Assembly: GCA_948470475.1 (NCBI GenBank) | Contig: OX419339.1 | Span: 5,960,185 to 6,024,184 of the forward strand | DNA from: Galaxea fascicularis | Taxonomy: Eukaryota > Cnidaria > Anthozoa > Scleractinia > Euphylliidae | Length of the DNA: 64,000 nucleotides | Direction of reading: 5' to 3' | Part shown: positions 21,672-31,530 of the stretch, one piece after another | Position numbering within the stretch: position 1 is the stretch's first letter | Layout: each line of letters starts with the position of its first letter | Made by a program: the position numbers and the translations under genes | Notes under the pieces: model-generated | The model's database searches: none | Told to the model about the DNA's origin: nothing | Seen by the model: only the letters and a program-made list of their open reading frames with translations

Positions 21672-23180
21672 ATGGGCATCAGATCTCTTCTAGTGATATG
21701 GATCGTCGCTACATGTACTGTGCCAGCCATTGGCCAGTGTAGGAAGCCACACATTGTTTTCATCCTAGCAGATGATCTGGGATTTAACGACGTTGGATAC
21801 CATAACTCAAAAATCAAAACGGAGGTCTTGGATGAGCTGGCATACACTGGAGTGAGATTAGAGAATTATTACGTTCAACCCATATGCACTCCAACAAGAG
21901 CGCAGCTTTTAACGGGAAGGTACGATATTCACACAGGCTTACAGCATAGCATCATTTGGCCTTCGCAGGCTAATGCGCTACCTAAAAACGAGACCACAAT
22001 AGCGGAGAAATTGAAAACGAGCGGTTATGCAACTCGTATGATCGGAAAATGGCATCTTGGCTTCTATAAAAAGGAATTCATTCCAACGCGAAGAGGTTTG
22101 GATTCCTTCTACGGCTTCTTAACGGGTGGGCAAGATTATTACACGCACAAGAACCGACTTGGCTTTCATAAGCCAGGTTTTGAATTTATAAATGACGGCT
22201 TTGATTTTTGGCGAGACGAGAAAGTGGAACGAGATGTGGTCGGTAAATATAGCACGGTTCTTTTTGCTAAAGAAGCTGTGAGGATAATCAAAGAACATGA
22301 CCCTCAACGACCACTTTTCTTGTACTTATCTTTCCAATCGCCACATATGCCATTACAGGTGCCAGAACGATTCTTGGAGCGGTACAAGAACATACGAGAT
22401 CACAATCGTCGTGTTTATGCGGCTATGGTGTCGTGTTTGGACGAGGCAGTTGGAAATGTAACGCGGGCACTCAAACAGCATAGGTTTTGGGAAAATACTG
22501 TGCTGGTTTTTAGCAGCGACAACGGAGGACAGGTTTTAGGTGGCGGGAATAATTGGCCCTTGCGAGGCTGGAAAGGCTCTCTGTGGGAAGGCGGTATAAG
22601 AACTGTGGGCTTTGTAAATAGTCAACTGATTGAAAAACCAAAGAGAATCCACCGCGGGCTTATGCACGTATCGGACTGGTTTCCAACATTCGCACATTTG
22701 GCCAGAGCCTCGGTCAAAGGAATGCCACTGGATGGAGTAAATCAGTGGAAGAGTATCAGCAAAGGAGCTTCATCTCCAAGGACGGAAATTCTTCACAACA
22801 TTGACTGCATAGTCCAATCCTCTGGAAGCCAGGGTAGATACCATCACTGCCACAACGCCGCACTTAGGAGAGGAGATTGGAAACTACTCCTTGGCTCTCC
22901 TGGCAACGGGAGTTGGGTTCCAGCGCCCGAAATGGAAACAACGATGGAGCCTTCTTGCTCTTCCGAAAACCCTAAAGAAATAGGTATTTTCCTTTTCAAT
23001 GTCGCTAATGATCCCGAAGAGCGAGACGAAATTTCCAACCAGCATCCGGAGGTGGTAAAAGATTTACTGGCCAGGATAAGAGTGTACAACACGACAGCCG
23101 TGCCTGCCCGCTTTCCAGCTCCCGATGCCAATTCTTTTCCGAGCAGGCATGGAGGAGTTTGGAGACCATGGCGGGATTAA
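21672..23180 (+). CDS. Arylsulfatase B-like, tandem copy 1 (intronless)
   Basis: 502 residues, one exon. Predicted to hydrolyse sulfate esters of glycosaminoglycan-type sugars in lysosome or outside the cell. A signal peptide is clear (SLLVIWIVATCTVPAIG). Sulfatase features: DDLGFND metal-binding start at 34-40, CTPTRAQLLTGR at 72-83 with Cys72 as the formylglycine site, GYATRMIGKWHLG with Lys126/His128, SPHMPLQVP, SDNGG, and an ARSB-like C-terminal GGVWRPWRD. Human ARSB has about 533 residues. The start is supported by the signal peptide and by conservation in copy 2, including the leader TTAGATTCTAAATGGGCATC. That TTTTAG could be the 3' end of a 5'UTR intron. ARSB is the closest subfamily I recognise, but substrate identity is not shown. 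Confidence 0.92.
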   Translation: MGIRSLLVIWIVATCTVPAIGQCRKPHIVFILADDLGFNDVGYHNSKIKTEVLDELAYTGVRLENYYVQPICTPTRAQLLTGRYDIHTGLQHSIIWPSQANALPKNETTIAEKLKTSGYATRMIGKWHLGFYKKEFIPTRRGLDSFYGFLTGGQDYYTHKNRLGFHKPGFEFINDGFDFWRDEKVERDVVGKYSTVLFAKEAVRIIKEHDPQRPLFLYLSFQSPHMPLQVPERFLERYKNIRDHNRRVYAAMVSCLDEAVGNVTRALKQHRFWENTVLVFSSDNGGQVLGGGNNWPLRGWKGSLWEGGIRTVGFVNSQLIEKPKRIHRGLMHVSDWFPTFAHLARASVKGMPLDGVNQWKSISKGASSPRTEILHNIDCIVQSSGSQGRYHHCHNAALRRGDWKLLLGSPGNGSWVPAPEMETTMEPSCSSENPKEIGIFLFNVANDPEERDEISNQHPEVVKDLLARIRVYNTTAVPARFPAPDANSFPSRHGGVWRPWRD

Positions 23181-23572
23181 ACGATTGCCACCCAGTAAAT
23201 TTGAAGAGTAAAGTTTCTCAACGAGTCGCGTCAATTATTATACTGGCATACAGGTTTCACAATGATGTAAGATATTAGTTAAGTTATCGATTACAATTTC
23301 CGCGAAACTGAACGGAATAAAGCAATTTGTACAATAACAGTTCCTCAATTCGATAAGGTTTGCATTGAAGGGTAGTCCCCTTTCGTTTCTTGTCGGCCAT
23401 ACCGCTCTATGATTGACGGATAAGGAAACATTTAAAGCCTTTGCGATTTTATAAAGAAACCACGACCGCACGTCCGTTTGAAAGGTTTTTTAATTTGTTT
23501 GTTTTTTTGTTATCAACGTTCCGTTTTAGTCAGGCGTAGGTTTACTTTAATGTGGTCGGTGAAGTGTCGGTA

Positions 23573-23942
23573 CAGTCGAACGTCGATTACCCGGACCCCG
23601 ATCATCCACACTTTTCTCTCCGGTCCCCATCTTTTTTAATGAAAATTGACTAGTATCAGAAGTGACCTGCAGAACTCTTAATGAAATTGTTTATTCGATG
23701 AGTTTGTCTTACTTATGGGCCTGAAAAGCATTTGCAGCATTGTAAATTGCGTTTTCATTGTATTTCAGCTGGTTTGTGAATGGTTGTAATTGTAATGTTC
23801 TTTGTTGCTAAGAACATTACATGCCGAGCTAGTTATTCGAGAGTGGTATGCAAACGCACACGCGACCTCATTAGTTCATATCCTCATTATCCGGACTCTT
23901 TTTTGGGTCTCCCAACATGTCCGGATAATCGACGTTTGACTG
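23573..23942. mobile_element. pogo/Tigger-like MITE
   Basis: TA at 23571-23572 and 23943-23944 flank inverted ends CAGTCGAACGTCGATTACCC and, inverted, CAGTCAAACGTCGATTATCC. TA duplication with CAGT-starting ends fits the Tc1/mariner superfamily, pogo branch. 370 bp, no ORF. It interrupts sequence shared with the 3' flank of arylsulfatase copy 2. Confidence 0.75.
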
Positions 23943-24295
23943 TATTGTAAATTTTTAAAATATTCAGGGAAAAAGATCAGAATAAACAAACTTGAAGACA
24001 CATATCCATGGTTGAGTTTTGATTAAATGGTGGTAGCCTGTAACACTTGGGCGAGACTTCCGCACAGCTTTATACGTCGATTATGTATGCATTTCCCTTT
24101 TCATGTAAGAGGGTTTAAGTTTGAACATGTACCATTCATAATGATGTAAAGAAGTGTGAGGAAATCTTTCCTCAAGTCAATGCTTTACAAAAAGTATTGA
24201 ATAGAGGTTCACAACGCAGCAAAAACAAATGGGCAAACTAAAGACGTTCTTACTGACTCTCAACCTGGTTATGTTTTTAGCATGCTCTTTAAATT

Positions 24296-24946
24296 ATGGC
24301 TAATCTCAGCCTCAACGTTCTCAACAAACAGATTTTCCAACCAAATCGTTTTTTCGAATTAACAATAATGTTGTTCTTAGGAGGGAAAAACTTTCGATTT
24401 TCTTGCCAACGTGGGCACAAACACGCTGTCTTGGCACATGCTTCACCTCGGGTGACAGCACGTTATGGTGATCAGGTCCAGTTAAGGTCACCCCAAAGCG
24501 CGGAGTACAAGCGTAACATCCAACTTTTCAAACGATTTGTGACTCCAAATATCGAGCCAAAGGACACGAACTCCACTAGCAGGCCATCTACACCCAGCCT
24601 GGAGTCCAGGGGCTCGTTTCTACCGAAAATTTTCAGCCCCGAAAAGCCATCTGTAAAACTGCCATCCGCTTATTCTAAAGAGCTGGTCTATTACTATGAT
24701 TTCAAGATACGAAGGAAATTATGGCACCCGAAATGCGCCCGAAACATTTCGGGAGTCTGCGAGAAACGCGCGCTAGAGCCTAACCTAGGAACAACCGTTA
24801 CCAAGGAGATTGGGGAGAGTCATCCGACACCTGGTGACAGAGGCTTTTCTATGACAACAGCAACTTTGAATAGGCTGCGCTTGAGGACGTTTTCCATAAA
24901 ACAGACATTGTTGACATTTTTTTCACGTTACCTGGTAGAAAGTTAA
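24296..24946 (+). CDS. Orphan ORF, 216 codons, between the arylsulfatases
   Basis: I do not recognise this protein. It is the longest open frame outside the known genes and the array. It is basic, has no signal peptide or membrane segment I can support, and has a Ser/Pro-rich middle (residues about 92-122, with SRPSTPSLESRGSF and KIFSPEKPS). The start is simply the first ATG. It could be a young gene, an exon whose partners I missed, or chance. There is no matching ORF behind copy 2, so it is not part of the duplicated unit. Confidence 0.3.
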   Translation: MANLSLNVLNKQIFQPNRFFELTIMLFLGGKNFRFSCQRGHKHAVLAHASPRVTARYGDQVQLRSPQSAEYKRNIQLFKRFVTPNIEPKDTNSTSRPSTPSLESRGSFLPKIFSPEKPSVKLPSAYSKELVYYYDFKIRRKLWHPKCARNISGVCEKRALEPNLGTTVTKEIGESHPTPGDRGFSMTTATLNRLRLRTFSIKQTLLTFFSRYLVES

Positions 24947-25425
24947 AAGCGTAAAAAGAATGAAGATGTAGTGTCGTCAGTACATCCGGGACTTCCCTAG
25001 CGCGGGAAATCGGGAGTCATATGAGGAAGTGTGTGTGTTCTTTTTAGCGTATGTGCGCGTCTAAAACCGACTGAGTGTTGCTCGAGTTTATAGCCTTAGT
25101 TTATGGCCTTGGTCAGGTGACCCCTTTACTACACATTCTCACAGAGGTAATGGTCAGGACTATATTGAAGCCGGTAACGAACATGCATTTCACTACCTGT
25201 AGTGACCCGGACTAAAACAAATATCTGACCTATCTAAAGATTCTCTTTCACCTTTTAAATATTTTGACCTCGAGAAATTAATTTCCTATAAGCGATAAGA
25301 CTCTCAGTGAACTCGACGCGTCAAAAGATTGACTTGGCATGAAGCAGTGTTCTGATAATTATAAACGCTACTTTGCGAATAATCAATTTATTTTGTTAAG
25401 ATTCTAAGTTCCTTTTAGATTCTAA

Positions 25426-26937
25426 ATGGGCATCGACAGATCTCTTCTGGTGTTATGGATCGCCGCTATATGTACCGTGCCATCCATTTGCAAGCGTAGG
25501 AAGCCACACATTGTTTTCATCCTAGCAGATGATCTGGGATTTAACGACATTGGATATCATAACTCAAAAATCACAACGGAGGTCTTGGATGAGCTGGCAT
25601 ACACTGGAGTGAGATTAGAGAATTATTACGTTCAACCCATATGCACTCCAACAAGAGCACAGCTTTTAACGGGAAGGTACGATATTCACACAGGCTTACA
25701 GCATGGCATCATTTGGCCATCGCAGGCTAATGCGCTACCTAAAAACGAAACCACAATAGCGGAGAAATTGAAAACGAGCGGTTATGCAACTCGTATGGTC
25801 GGAAAATGGCATCTTGGCTTCTATAAAAAGGAATTCATTCCAACGCGAAGAGGTTTTGATTCCTTCTACGGTTTCTTGACGGGTGCGCAAGATTATTACA
25901 CACACCAGAAACAACTTGGCTTTCTTAAGCCAGGTTTTGAATTTGTAAAAGGCTTTGATTTTTGGCGAGACGAGAAAGTGGAACGAGATGTGGTCGGTAA
26001 ATATAGCACGGTTCTTTTCGCTAAAGAAGCTGTGAGGATAATCAAAGAACATGACCCTCAACGACCACTTTTCTTGTACTTATCTTTCCAATCGCCACAT
26101 ATGCCATTACAGGTGCCAGAACGATTCTTGGAGCGGTACAAGAACATACGAGATCACAATCGTCGTGTTTATGCGGCTATGGTGTCGTGTTTGGACGAAG
26201 CAGTTGGAAATGTAACGCGGGCACTCAAACAGCATAGGTTTTGGGAAAATACTGTGCTGGTTTTTAGCAGCGACAACGGAGGACAGGTTTTGTGGGGTGG
26301 CGGGAATAATTGGCCCTTGCGAGGCTGGAAAGGCTCTCTGTGGGAAGGCGGTATAAGAACTGTGGGCTTTGTAAATAGCCAACTGATTGAAAAACCAAAG
26401 AGAATCCACCGCGGGCTTATGCACGTATCGGACTGGTTTCCAACATTCGCACATTTGGCCAGAGCCTCGGTCAAAGGAATGCCACTGGATGGAGTAAATC
26501 AGTGGAAGAGTATCAGCAAAGGAGCTTCATCTCCAAGGACGGAAATTCTTCACAACATTGACTGCATAGTCCAATCCTCTGGAAGCCAGGGTAGATACCA
26601 TCACTGCCACAACGCCGCACTTAGGAGAGGAGATTGGAAACTACTCCTTGGCTCTCCTGGCAACGGGAGTTGGGTTCCAGCGCCCGAAATGGAAACAACG
26701 ATGGAGCCTTCTTGCTCTTCCGAAAACCCTAAAGAAATAGGTATTTTCCTTTTCAATGTCGCTAATGATCCCGAAGAGCGAGACGAAATTTCCAACCAGC
26801 ATCCGGAGGTGGTAAAAGATTTACTGGCCAGGATAAGAGTGTACAACACGACAGCCGTGCCTGCCCGCTTTCCAGCTCCCGATGCCAATTCTTTTCCGAG
26901 CAGGCATGGAGGAGTTTGGAGACCATGGCGGGATTAA
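25426..26937 (+). CDS. Arylsulfatase B-like, tandem copy 2 (intronless)
   Basis: 503 residues, one exon; paralogue of the gene at 21672. Signal peptide SLLVLWIAAICTVPSIC, metal-binding DDLGFND, formylglycine motif CTPTRAQLLTGR with Cys73, GYATRMVGKWHLG, SDNGGQ and the GGVWRPWRD end are all intact. Differences from copy 1 lie mainly in the first 185 residues (one added residue near the start, one lost before FDFW), plus one extra Trp directly before GGGNNW near the SDNGG site. The last 200 residues are identical. Likely the same reaction and compartment as copy 1; separate promoter-proximal sequence could give different expression. Confidence 0.92.
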   Translation: MGIDRSLLVLWIAAICTVPSICKRRKPHIVFILADDLGFNDIGYHNSKITTEVLDELAYTGVRLENYYVQPICTPTRAQLLTGRYDIHTGLQHGIIWPSQANALPKNETTIAEKLKTSGYATRMVGKWHLGFYKKEFIPTRRGFDSFYGFLTGAQDYYTHQKQLGFLKPGFEFVKGFDFWRDEKVERDVVGKYSTVLFAKEAVRIIKEHDPQRPLFLYLSFQSPHMPLQVPERFLERYKNIRDHNRRVYAAMVSCLDEAVGNVTRALKQHRFWENTVLVFSSDNGGQVLWGGGNNWPLRGWKGSLWEGGIRTVGFVNSQLIEKPKRIHRGLMHVSDWFPTFAHLARASVKGMPLDGVNQWKSISKGASSPRTEILHNIDCIVQSSGSQGRYHHCHNAALRRGDWKLLLGSPGNGSWVPAPEMETTMEPSCSSENPKEIGIFLFNVANDPEERDEISNQHPEVVKDLLARIRVYNTTAVPARFPAPDANSFPSRHGGVWRPWRD

Positions 26938-28224
26938 ACGATTGCCACCCAGTAAATTTGAAGAGTAAAGTTTCTCAACGACTCGCGTCAATCATTATAC
27001 TGCCATTCTGGTTTCGCAAAAATGTAAAATAAGAGTTATCGATTGCAATTGCCGCGGAACTGAGCGGAATAAGGGAAGTCGTACACGAATTCGTAATGAT
27101 CTAAAGAATTGCGAGGAAATCTTCCTCAAATCTGTGTTCATCTTGCAGCACCCCGCGGTGTTGGCTAAGATCGTGATACCAAGATTTCGAGCCAAAGCAA
27201 TGTAGATCGAGAAACCTTTGAAAGTTCTGCGATGTCTCGACATAAAAAACCATCAAGAACTATGAACTTGCGTTTTGAAGTATCGTAATTGGATTGTCCC
27301 TCATGACAATGTTGTAGGTCAAAATAGAATTCAAGTTGAAATGAATTTCCCTTGTCTCCTAACTCTAACCATTCGCGTTTCATGGATAATTAGCGTTGGG
27401 AGACAAAGGAAATTCTAGGAGAATCAAACTAAGTTGAAATCATTTTTACCTGAATCAGATTTCATTTTGACTTATAACACATAAATTATTTACTTTGAAA
27501 ACAAAATGTGCTATTTTGAAAGCCTGGTTAAGCAAAGTTTCCAAACGTACACATTCTGAGGAAAATACTATGCTGTGTACCATTTCAGTGTAAGGACCTT
27601 GAAGCCTACCTTATTTTCGAATGGCACGCGGTTAAACCTGGGGGATTTGGGAGAGCTCGCTCCAAACCCTTAGCTCTGACCGCGCACCGTTCAAGAGCAA
27701 ATCGACGCGACCATCTCTCAGAATAAACCAAATGGAGAAACTGTTTGCGGACAAACATAGGCTACGTCACCCAAATAAATTTTACGAACCGATAGGTCTG
27801 GCCAGGTGATTTTAGCAACTGGAAAGCGCCTCATATTTACCAGCAACACAGAACACATCATAAGCAGCTGATTGCGTTTATTCACTAAACATCAATTACA
27901 ATGCGAATAAAACGTCTCTTGGGAAACCCCAGAGCCCCTGAATAACACCAATCCACAGTGTCAATCAACAGCTACGTATTGTCAACAAACGATGCAGCAA
28001 CAAACACGCCAAAAAAAATCGTAAATGGTCGGCTGAACAGTCCCTTTAGAGGAACCCCTTTTCGAACACTCAAATAAAAAGAGAGAATTTTGTGTACAAG
28101 AGCAGGCTCACGTATTTTACGTGATAAGTTCAAATTTTCGTTTCCTTTTCTTGGTTCACCCACCGCTATTGTGTGGTCTTAGACGCAGTAAAAAGAGATT
28201 TTTCGAGTCAAAATGAACTGAGTC
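26938..28224. other. Intergenic between arylsulfatase 2 and CYC1 (convergent)
   Basis: Holds the duplicated 3' flank of the arylsulfatase and the foldback at 27318-27471. The two genes are transcribed towards each other. No further gene seen. Confidence 0.4.
27318..27471. repeat. Foldback MITE, family 2 copy B
   Basis: Arms GTCAAAATAGAATTCAAGTT and an inverted counterpart ending ATTTCATTTTGAC. The core GGAGACAAAGGAAATT also occurs at 15031-15179. Between arylsulfatase 2 and CYC1. Confidence 0.55.
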
Positions 28225-31200
28225 TCATGAATGAGGCGATGGGCGGTACACGACCTTACGGCTCTTGAGTACTGACCACTTGTGCCTTTTGTAGTAATAC
28301 GAGGCAAACGCCAGCATCCCTAACAGCGTCAGGGCCTGGGGAGAGAACGACAGACATCGTCACATATCTGAGCAAACAAAGACAGTGTCCAAACGTTTAA
28401 AACGTATTCCTTACTCCAGAAACTAAAGCCCGAGCTAAGCGATCAAACATTTTCGGCTTGGAAGAACATGTTTGACCGTTCCGAAGCGTCTTTGAACGTG
28501 CATTGAAATGTTTTTCAATGTTCGATCATGAGGCAGTTCAGGATAGCTTTCGTTCCAAGTGTTTTTCTCATTGTGGCCGCGCGAAAAGTGGGGCGAAAAC
28601 GTTCTCCTACATTTTGCTCTCCCCAGTTTTCACGCGGCCACAATGCGGTAAAATCTCTTCGAACAGAAACGCTTGCTACGCAGACAAGTTCACAGTGGCA
28701 GTGTGGCCAAGCGATAAGAGCGCTGGACTAGTAAGAGGGTCCCGTATACTTTTTTCGTGAAACGTGATTGGGACTATTTTTTCCTCGTGAAGCGTGATTT
28801 AGGTTTTTTATTTCGTGATTCGTGATTGCCCATGTCAAGACCATTTTTACGTGCGCGTGAGAGCGGTTTTTGAATTAAGTGTGACACGTTAATGAAGATG
28901 AAGACTTGAATTAAACGTGATTCGTGAACGACTCTATTTTGCGTGAATTAATTTCAAGGTATATTTAGTTTTCTGACCCGTACATGAAAGCATGAGCACA
29001 GGATAACGGGAAAGGTGTTTGACAGAGAACCGTTTGACAGGAAACCACGAAATGCAAGCAAAAAACCGTGACAACGAGATTGCAAGAAAAACGAGCTACT
29101 TCTGTAGCATGAACAGCCTAAACAGGCTACTCCACGTGGACCATTAATCCGTGAATGTATTTTTCAATTTAACTTGAAATGAGAATTACTCGATGTTTAG
29201 GTGAACGTGAACAAATTACCGTGACCCGTTTACGCGAATGCATTTTGCAAAGTGGTACAGGGGACCCTCTAGTAATGCCAGTAACGCTTCTAACTTGCCC
29301 ACTGGTTTGCCTCCTGCCAGATGTGTGTTATGCTCATTGGAATTGTTCGATTTAGTGGCCCCACAATGTAAACTAATCGTGCCATCCCGGCAATATCAAA
29401 CATTTTCATCCAAGATTTTGCGTTACGGACAAATGTTTGACCCTTTGGCCAACTCTCTCAACAGAGCTTTCGACTCATTTTGAAAAGTAATTGATTAAAG
29501 GTGTTTGTCAGGAGATAGGTCCACATACTCGCTATACAATCAACAAAAAAATAGATATCTTGATCTTGGCAGAAGATGATTTTTACTTAATCTTACCTAC
29601 ACTTAATGCAGTCTATGAGAAAACTCTCTGGTAGCCCCTCCCCTACAGGGTCCAGCCGAGACTTGCTCGCAGGCTAACAGAAGTGAAGCTTTCGTTTAAA
29701 AATTTTCTAGGTACCTCTGACCTGAATCCCACTGTTACTTAAAAGCGTTAACTGTCATGAGCATACATTAAGGGGAAAAATGCTCTGTTACTGTGCTTTA
29801 CCTTCATTCCCATTCTCTTGCGATCATCATGTTCTGGCTCTATATGAACACGAGATTAATAACAAGTCATTAAGAATTCGTACATGAACAAACATCACCA
29901 CCTCAAAAGCATTTAGGCCTGGAAATCTTCATTCTTTGATGTACAGTTTAAATATATGATTTCCTATATTCATACACGACTCACAGCTTTATTACGAAAC
30001 CCACTAAATGACCAGCTCTCGGTTGGTAGAGCAGTGCACCGGTACGCAGAGGTCATGGCTTTGACTCCCGCACAAGCTTGAATTTTTTCTCAGGCTTCAT
30101 TGGCATTACTGCTAAAGTGGGGTTCATAACTGCGAAGATCACTTACTTCACAGTTCAAAGATATTATTTCATATTATTATGATTCACTTTCACCTAGTCT
30201 ACAGTACTGTGCAAAAGTAATGAGAGCGAATTTCGACGAAATTCGTGCTTTGTTCTCATCGAAATTCGCTAGAAATTTGGCACATTAGACATTTGAAATT
30301 TCGCGGAAGTCGGCGAAAATTCGTAAGATTGCGCGAAATTTCGTCGAGTACATCGAAAAATCGAAGAAGCGAATTTTTGCACAGTACTGTAAATTACAGC
30401 TGGAAATTGACAACAGGGATGTAACGTGAACACTAATGATTATCTCTGGCATGTTTACTGTTCTTTAACCAATCAGACAAGTGATGAAACTGCAAGAAGA
30501 AACCATTAACCACAAGTGACTGACACCGCAGTATACGGCTTAGACACCTTGCTTCTGATTGGTTTTCTTTTCAACACAATAGACGTGCCATAAATACTGA
30601 TCAGGGTTTTCAATAAGAATCAGAGTAGGTGGCAAAAGACTAGGAGTACGCGGAGAAGGTACAACTTTGTTCCATGCTATTCATAACATTTGAGGTAAGG
30701 TCTTAATTAATCAAAATAGGCGGCAAAATCATGTGACGTAGACGGCGAGTTTCGCCGGTCGCCGGCCCTTATTGAAAACACTGCTCATGCTCACAGTTTT
30801 ATGAGTTTCACAATAAACAAGACCTCTACAATAAGCTAGCTGTTGTCATTCTTTTCCTCAAACACAGCTTGGCACTTTTACCTGCCGCCCATTTAAGAAA
30901 AGTGCACACATCTTTAGCCATCTGACTGATTGTTGCAGGCGTTCCTGTAAATTACATTATAATAGAATGAATTTTGGCAAAGACATTTGACTTAACATTT
31001 CCAAGAAAAGGAGTGTTTCCCATTAGGTTGCACAAGGGTACTACATGTGTAACTGGTGCTTTCATCACTTTTTTTAATTACAATGACAGAGTTTTGAAAT
31101 ACTCAAATTGTGGCAACATTTTTATGTCAATTTAGCCCAGATGACCTGTAAAAATATCACAGCTAACCAATGCAATAACCAACAAACACGATTGAAACTT

Positions 31201-31499
31201 CCTAAAGTTAAAGCGCATAGTCTAAAAACTAAACAGATTAAACTATGACCTGTGTCTACCACTACTGAAGTGCTTTATGTACTGAAACAAGCTTTCCAAG
31301 ACATTATTAATATTTTTATGGTAATCTCTGGCCTACATTGATCAAACTTGCCTTCAATATCAGGGCTCGAGACTAAAAGTAGCCAGCCAGCCACAGAGTA
31401 GTACAAATTCCATTTTGGCTAGTAGGATTTGCGCTTCACTGGCCATTTTGGCCAGTGAAAACGTTAGCACAAAACATGTGCACTAGCCACTGGGCCAGT

Positions 31500-31530
<31 letters not shown>

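Larger units (their letters stand above)
21431..27075 (+). repeat. Tandem duplication carrying the arylsulfatase pair
   Basis: Units of roughly 1.9 kb at 21431-23325 and 25213-27075. Shared promoter-side sequence starts at AAAACAAATATC(C/T)GACC, and shared 3' flank runs beyond the stop codons to GGAATAA. Farther out, GGAAATCTTTCCTCAA at 24161 and GGAAATCTTCCTCAA at 27115 show that the original homology reached at least there. Coding identity is lower in the first 550 bp and complete from about 22624 to 23219. Confidence 0.85.

Noticed and set aside
22119..26888. Minus-strand ORFs of 60-115 codons over the arylsulfatases
   Set aside because: Antisense shadows of conserved coding sequence, present in both copies for that reason.
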